From contig JAGXLT010000008.1 of NCBI GenBank assembly GCA_018334525.1, positions 1 through 11,986 of the forward strand: a stretch of DNA of 11,986 nucleotides, read 5' to 3'. Below the pieces are notes generated by a model, which saw only the letters and a program-made list of their open reading frames with translations, made no database searches and was not told where the DNA came from. Both the position numbers and the translations under genes were made by a program. The stretch's first letter is position 1, and every line of letters begins with the position of its first letter. This DNA comes from Gammaproteobacteria bacterium (lineage in GTDB: Bacteria > Pseudomonadota > Gammaproteobacteria > Nitrococcales > Nitrococcaceae). This document shows positions 9,792 to 11,986 of this stretch, piece by piece.

Positions 9792-10571
9792 ATGGATATT
9801 GAAGTCATTGCGCGGGTTCAGGGTGAGCCGTTCGCGAAGCTGCCCCGTGACCTGTATATCCCGCCTGATGCATTGGAGGTGTTCCTGGAGACCTTTGAAG
9901 GTCCCTTGGATCTTTTGTTGTACCTGATTCGGCGACAAAATTTAGACATCCTGGATATTCCTATTGCTGAGATTACCCGGCAGTACATGGGCTATGTCGA
10001 GCTCATGAAAGACCTCCGTTTAGAATTGGCTGCTGAATATCTGGTGATGGCTGCAATGCTGGCTGAAATTAAGTCGAGGATGCTTCTGCCGCGGCCGCCT
10101 GCGGATTTGGATGATGAAGAAATGGATCCACGCGCGGAGCTGGTCCGGCGATTGCAGGAGTACGAGCAGTTTAAAGCGGCAGGTGATCAGCTTGATCACC
10201 TGCCAAGACTTGCCAGAGATTTTTTTATGGCCTCGGCTCAGGTGCCCCCGTTAAACGTAACGCGACGAGAACCGGATGTCTTACTCGATGAGCTTCTGGC
10301 AGCACTTGCCGAAAGCCTCGATCGGGTGCAAATGTTCAGTCATCACCAAATTCAACGGGAAGCCCTGTCAGTGCGTGAGCGCATGAGTGAGACCCTGGAG
10401 CGGTTGCAAAGTCGACAGTTTCTGCCGTTATCTGCCTTGCTGAGACCAGAGGAAGGGCGCGCCGGCTTGGTTGTCACCTTTCTTGCTATTCTGGAATTAC
10501 TAAAGGCCTCGCTCATCGAGTTAGTCCAAACAGAACCGTTTGCCCCCCTGCATGTGAGAGCAGAACATTGA
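9792..10571 (+). CDS. scpA: Segregation and condensation protein A (kleisin)
   Basis: ScpA is the kleisin that bridges the two heads of the Smc dimer and recruits ScpB. The 259-residue product has the signature N-terminal segment FEGPLDLLLYLIRRQNLDILDIPIAEI (about residues 37-63), which forms the helical bundle contacting the Smc neck. The conserved AAEYLVMAAMLAEIKSRMLLP helix (about 79-99), an acidic linker and a C-terminal winged helix (about 190-255) that binds the Smc head follow. It starts 3 bp after trpS with no clear Shine-Dalgarno, suggesting translational coupling. Its stop overlaps the scpB TTG start. A perfect inverted repeat lies within the gene at 10178-10204. The upstream residues 1-30 look like a normal gammaproteobacterial N-terminal extension. 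Confidence 0.97.
   Translation: MDIEVIARVQGEPFAKLPRDLYIPPDALEVFLETFEGPLDLLLYLIRRQNLDILDIPIAEITRQYMGYVELMKDLRLELAAEYLVMAAMLAEIKSRMLLPRPPADLDDEEMDPRAELVRRLQEYEQFKAAGDQLDHLPRLARDFFMASAQVPPLNVTRREPDVLLDELLAALAESLDRVQMFSHHQIQREALSVRERMSETLERLQSRQFLPLSALLRPEEGRAGLVVTFLAILELLKASLIELVQTEPFAPLHVRAEH
10178..10204 (+). repeat. Perfect 12-bp inverted repeat with 3-base loop inside scpA
   Basis: GGCAGGTGATCA (10178-10189) and its exact reverse complement TGATCACCTGCC (10193-10204) flank the loop GCT. As RNA this is an uninterrupted 12-bp hairpin within the scpA message, covering codons for GDQLDHLP. A run of seven T lies at 10220-10226, but it is 15 bases past the stem, too far for a standard intrinsic terminator. 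Confidence 0.85.
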
Positions 10572-11149
10572 GCCAACCCAGTCTTGAGACAATTTTAGAG
10601 GCAGTTTTACTGGCTGCTGGTGAAGCCCTTTCCATGGACCAGCTGCAAGCCGTGTTCAGTGATGATGAACGTCCCAGTGTCGCCGAGCTCGAGCGGGCGT
10701 TAACGGCACTGGAATCTCAACTCGCCGGCCGAGGAGTCTCGCTTCAGCGGGTGGCGAGTGGTTATCGACTGCAGGTGCCGGAAAGTCTTTCCCCGTGGGT
10801 ATCCCGATTATGGGAGGAAAAACCCAGCCGTTATTCTCGTGCGATATTAGAGACGCTGGCCATCATTGCGTACCGTCAGCCGGTAACACGCGGCGAGATT
10901 GAAGAGATTCGTGGTGTCGCGCTGAGCACTGGAATCATGCGGACATTGCAGGAGCGAGGCTGGATTCGGGTTGCAGGGCATCGTGATGCACCGGGGCGCC
11001 CCGGTGTTTATGCCACCACACGCGCTTTTCTTGATTACTTTAACCTTGCCAGTCTTGCTGATTTGCCGAGTCTTGTGGAGCTTGGCGAACCAGGGCCTGA
11101 ACATCCAGAGCTGGATCTGGAACCGCCGGAGGCGAATGATGGAGGGTGA
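10568..11149 (+). CDS. scpB: Segregation and condensation protein B
   Basis: ScpB forms a dimer of tandem winged-helix proteins that binds the middle of ScpA and completes the Smc condensin. The 193 residues include the typical LETILEAVLLAAGEALSMDQL start, the RYSRAILETLAIIAYRQPVTRGEIEEIRGV segment (about 87-118) and the conserved APGRPGVYATT turn (about 140-150). The start is the TTG at 10568, which overlaps the scpA stop (TTGA). The next in-frame ATG (10634) would remove the first conserved helix, so it is unlikely. No strong Shine-Dalgarno is present; expression is probably coupled to scpA. The 3' end overlaps rluB by 11 bp. An 18-bp palindrome lies in the GRP turn. Confidence 0.96.
   Translation: MSQPSLETILEAVLLAAGEALSMDQLQAVFSDDERPSVAELERALTALESQLAGRGVSLQRVASGYRLQVPESLSPWVSRLWEEKPSRYSRAILETLAIIAYRQPVTRGEIEEIRGVALSTGIMRTLQERGWIRVAGHRDAPGRPGVYATTRAFLDYFNLASLADLPSLVELGEPGPEHPELDLEPPEANDGG
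10989..11006. repeat. 18-bp perfect palindrome inside scpB
   Basis: CACCGGGGCGCCCCGGTG reads the same on both strands. It covers the codons for the conserved APGRPG turn of ScpB, so protein constraint explains part of it, but the codons chosen make the symmetry exact. Confidence 0.85.
11128..11141 (+). promoter_or_regulatory. Ribosome-binding site deciding the rluB start
   Basis: GGAGG at 11128-11132 lies three bases before an ATG at 11136 and six bases before the in-frame ATG at 11139. The second spacing is the better one, so 11139 is preferred. Open frame exists upstream of both but overlaps scpB and has no family similarity. Confidence 0.65.
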
Positions 11150-11915
11150 GAAAATTCAAAAAGTTCTGGCACGTGCGGGTTTGGGATCACGCCGTGAGAT
11201 GGAGCGATACATCGAGGCAGGACGCGTCAAAGTCGATGGGGTGGTAGCTACGCTTGGTGACCGAATCAGCGAAACTGCACGTTTAAGCGTTGATGGAAAA
11301 ATGTTGGCGAAGCAGGCCTTAGAACCGATACGTCGGCAGGTTGTGGTCTACCATAAGCCGGTGGGGGAGCTGGTGACCCGGCATGATCCGGAACAGCGGA
11401 AAACGGTCTTCACGCGATTACCTAAATTGGATAACGGCCGTTGGATTGCAATCGGGCGTTTGGATATCAACACCTCAGGCTTACTGTTATTAACAACGGA
11501 TGGTGAGCTTGCCAATCGATTGATGCATCCACGCTACCAATTGATTCGTGATTATGCGGTGCGGATTTATGGACCGGTTGGGCCAGAGATGATTCAACGG
11601 CTGCAAACAGGGGTGGATCTTGAGGACGGGCGTGCGGCGTTTGAGTCTGTTCTGCCGCTGGATGAGGGGCGGGCGGCTAATGGGTGGTATCGCGTTCGCT
11701 TAAGAGAGGGGCGAAATCGACTGGTGCGTAGACTGTGGGAATCGCAAGGTGTTCAGGTGAGTCGATTGATGCGTGTGCAGTACGGTCCGGTACCGATGCC
11801 CCCGGGGTTACGAGAGGGGCAGGTGCATCGATTGACCGGCGGCGAAATTCGGCATCTGCTTAATCTGGTGGGAATGGAAGCGCCAACTCGCCCGCGCTCC
11901 CATCAGCGCTCGTAA
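11139..11915 (+). CDS. rluB: 23S rRNA pseudouridine synthase, RluB type
   Basis: RluB-type enzymes isomerise a uridine near the peptidyl transferase centre of 23S rRNA (U2605 in E. coli). The 258-residue product has an N-terminal S4 RNA-binding domain (EKIQKVLARAGLGSRREMERYI, about residues 3-24, continuing to about 60). The RsuA-family catalytic domain has D109 in GRLDINTSGLL, and the conserved EGRNRLVRRLWE lies near residues 191-202. It lacks the long basic tail seen in some RluB proteins (E. coli RluB is 291 residues), so the distinction from RluE or RsuA rests partly on position directly after scpB, where rluB is usual. It starts inside the scpB 3' end. Its own 3' end overlaps an apparent convergent gene by 13 bp. 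Confidence 0.9.
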   Translation: MEGEKIQKVLARAGLGSRREMERYIEAGRVKVDGVVATLGDRISETARLSVDGKMLAKQALEPIRRQVVVYHKPVGELVTRHDPEQRKTVFTRLPKLDNGRWIAIGRLDINTSGLLLLTTDGELANRLMHPRYQLIRDYAVRIYGPVGPEMIQRLQTGVDLEDGRAAFESVLPLDEGRAANGWYRVRLREGRNRLVRRLWESQGVQVSRLMRVQYGPVPMPPGLREGQVHRLTGGEIRHLLNLVGMEAPTRPRSHQRS

Positions 11916-11986
11916 GTACCGATCAACCGATTCATGCCGATCACATGCGGCTCGACCTGATCGAGAAATTGCCACAGTGATAACCC
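11903..11986 (-). CDS. C-terminal end of a convergent gene, unidentified (partial)
   Basis: On the minus strand the frame is open from the right edge to a TGA at 11903-11905 and encodes 27 residues (GLSLWQFLDQVEP... ending IGTYER). The composition (a Trp, several aromatic and aliphatic residues in a helical pattern) looks protein-like, and a gene convergent on rluB would fit the packing of this region. The fragment is too short to identify. If it is not coding, bases 11916-11986 are simply the spacer after rluB; no terminator hairpin with a T run is visible there. Confidence 0.45.
   Translation of the reverse strand, partial: GLSLWQFLDQVEPHVIGMNRLIGTYER

Noticed and set aside
10178..10226. 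Intrinsic terminator (hairpin plus seven T) within scpA
   Set aside because: The T run begins 15 bases after the stem, and the genes downstream are translationally coupled, so standard termination here is unlikely.
10971..11138. An upstream extension of rluB by 56 codons, with a hydrophobic stretch resembling a membrane segment
   Set aside because: It lies inside scpB in another frame, and RluB proteins begin at the S4 domain. GGAGG at 11128 marks the start at 11139.

Overview
The window looks like the core chromosome of a non-enteric gammaproteobacterium of moderate G+C. Two things point there: ZipA, which is essentially confined to gammaproteobacteria, and an Smc-ScpA-ScpB condensin in place of the MukBEF of enterics. 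The smc-zipA-ligA and yciO/trpS/scpA/scpB/rluB neighbourhoods and the long TrpRS recall Pseudomonas-like relatives, but the genus cannot be fixed from the sequence. Coding density is very high. No stretch of 300 bases lacks a gene, and I see no tRNA, rRNA, CRISPR array, insertion sequence or prophage gene.

Layout. Bases 1-125 hold an ambiguous fragment of a neighbouring gene and a short gap leading to smc. Bases 126-6489 are a plus-strand block: smc (condensin ATPase), zipA (membrane tether of FtsZ) and ligA (NAD-dependent DNA ligase). Bases 6472-7863 are a minus-strand operon transcribed in the order yciI, bolA, parvulin-type prolyl isomerase. Its last gene overlaps ligA tail to tail by 18 bp. 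A 63-bp divergent intergenic region (7864-7926) separates it from a tightly packed plus-strand operon: yciO, trpS, scpA, scpB, rluB (7927-11915). The last 84 bases appear to hold the C-terminal end of a convergent minus-strand gene.

Functional links. Smc, ScpA and ScpB are the three parts of one condensin and are all encoded within 11 kb, with the division protein ZipA between them and DNA ligase next to it. This is a chromosome-maintenance and division neighbourhood. The second theme is RNA and translation: a YciO/TsaC-fold protein, TrpRS and a 23S rRNA pseudouridine synthase. The third is a small operon of protein-folding and Fe-S related genes.

No wholly new system is evident. The points most worth a second look are: a four-cysteine Fe-S-type motif in TrpRS; an unusual active-site-motif substitution in YciO; a perfect 12-bp-stem hairpin inside scpA, one arm of which lies in a 23-base segment shared at 22 of 23 positions with smc in the same reading frame; an 18-bp perfect palindrome inside scpB; a strongly acidic ZipA linker; and TTG start codons in the trpS-scpAB operon.
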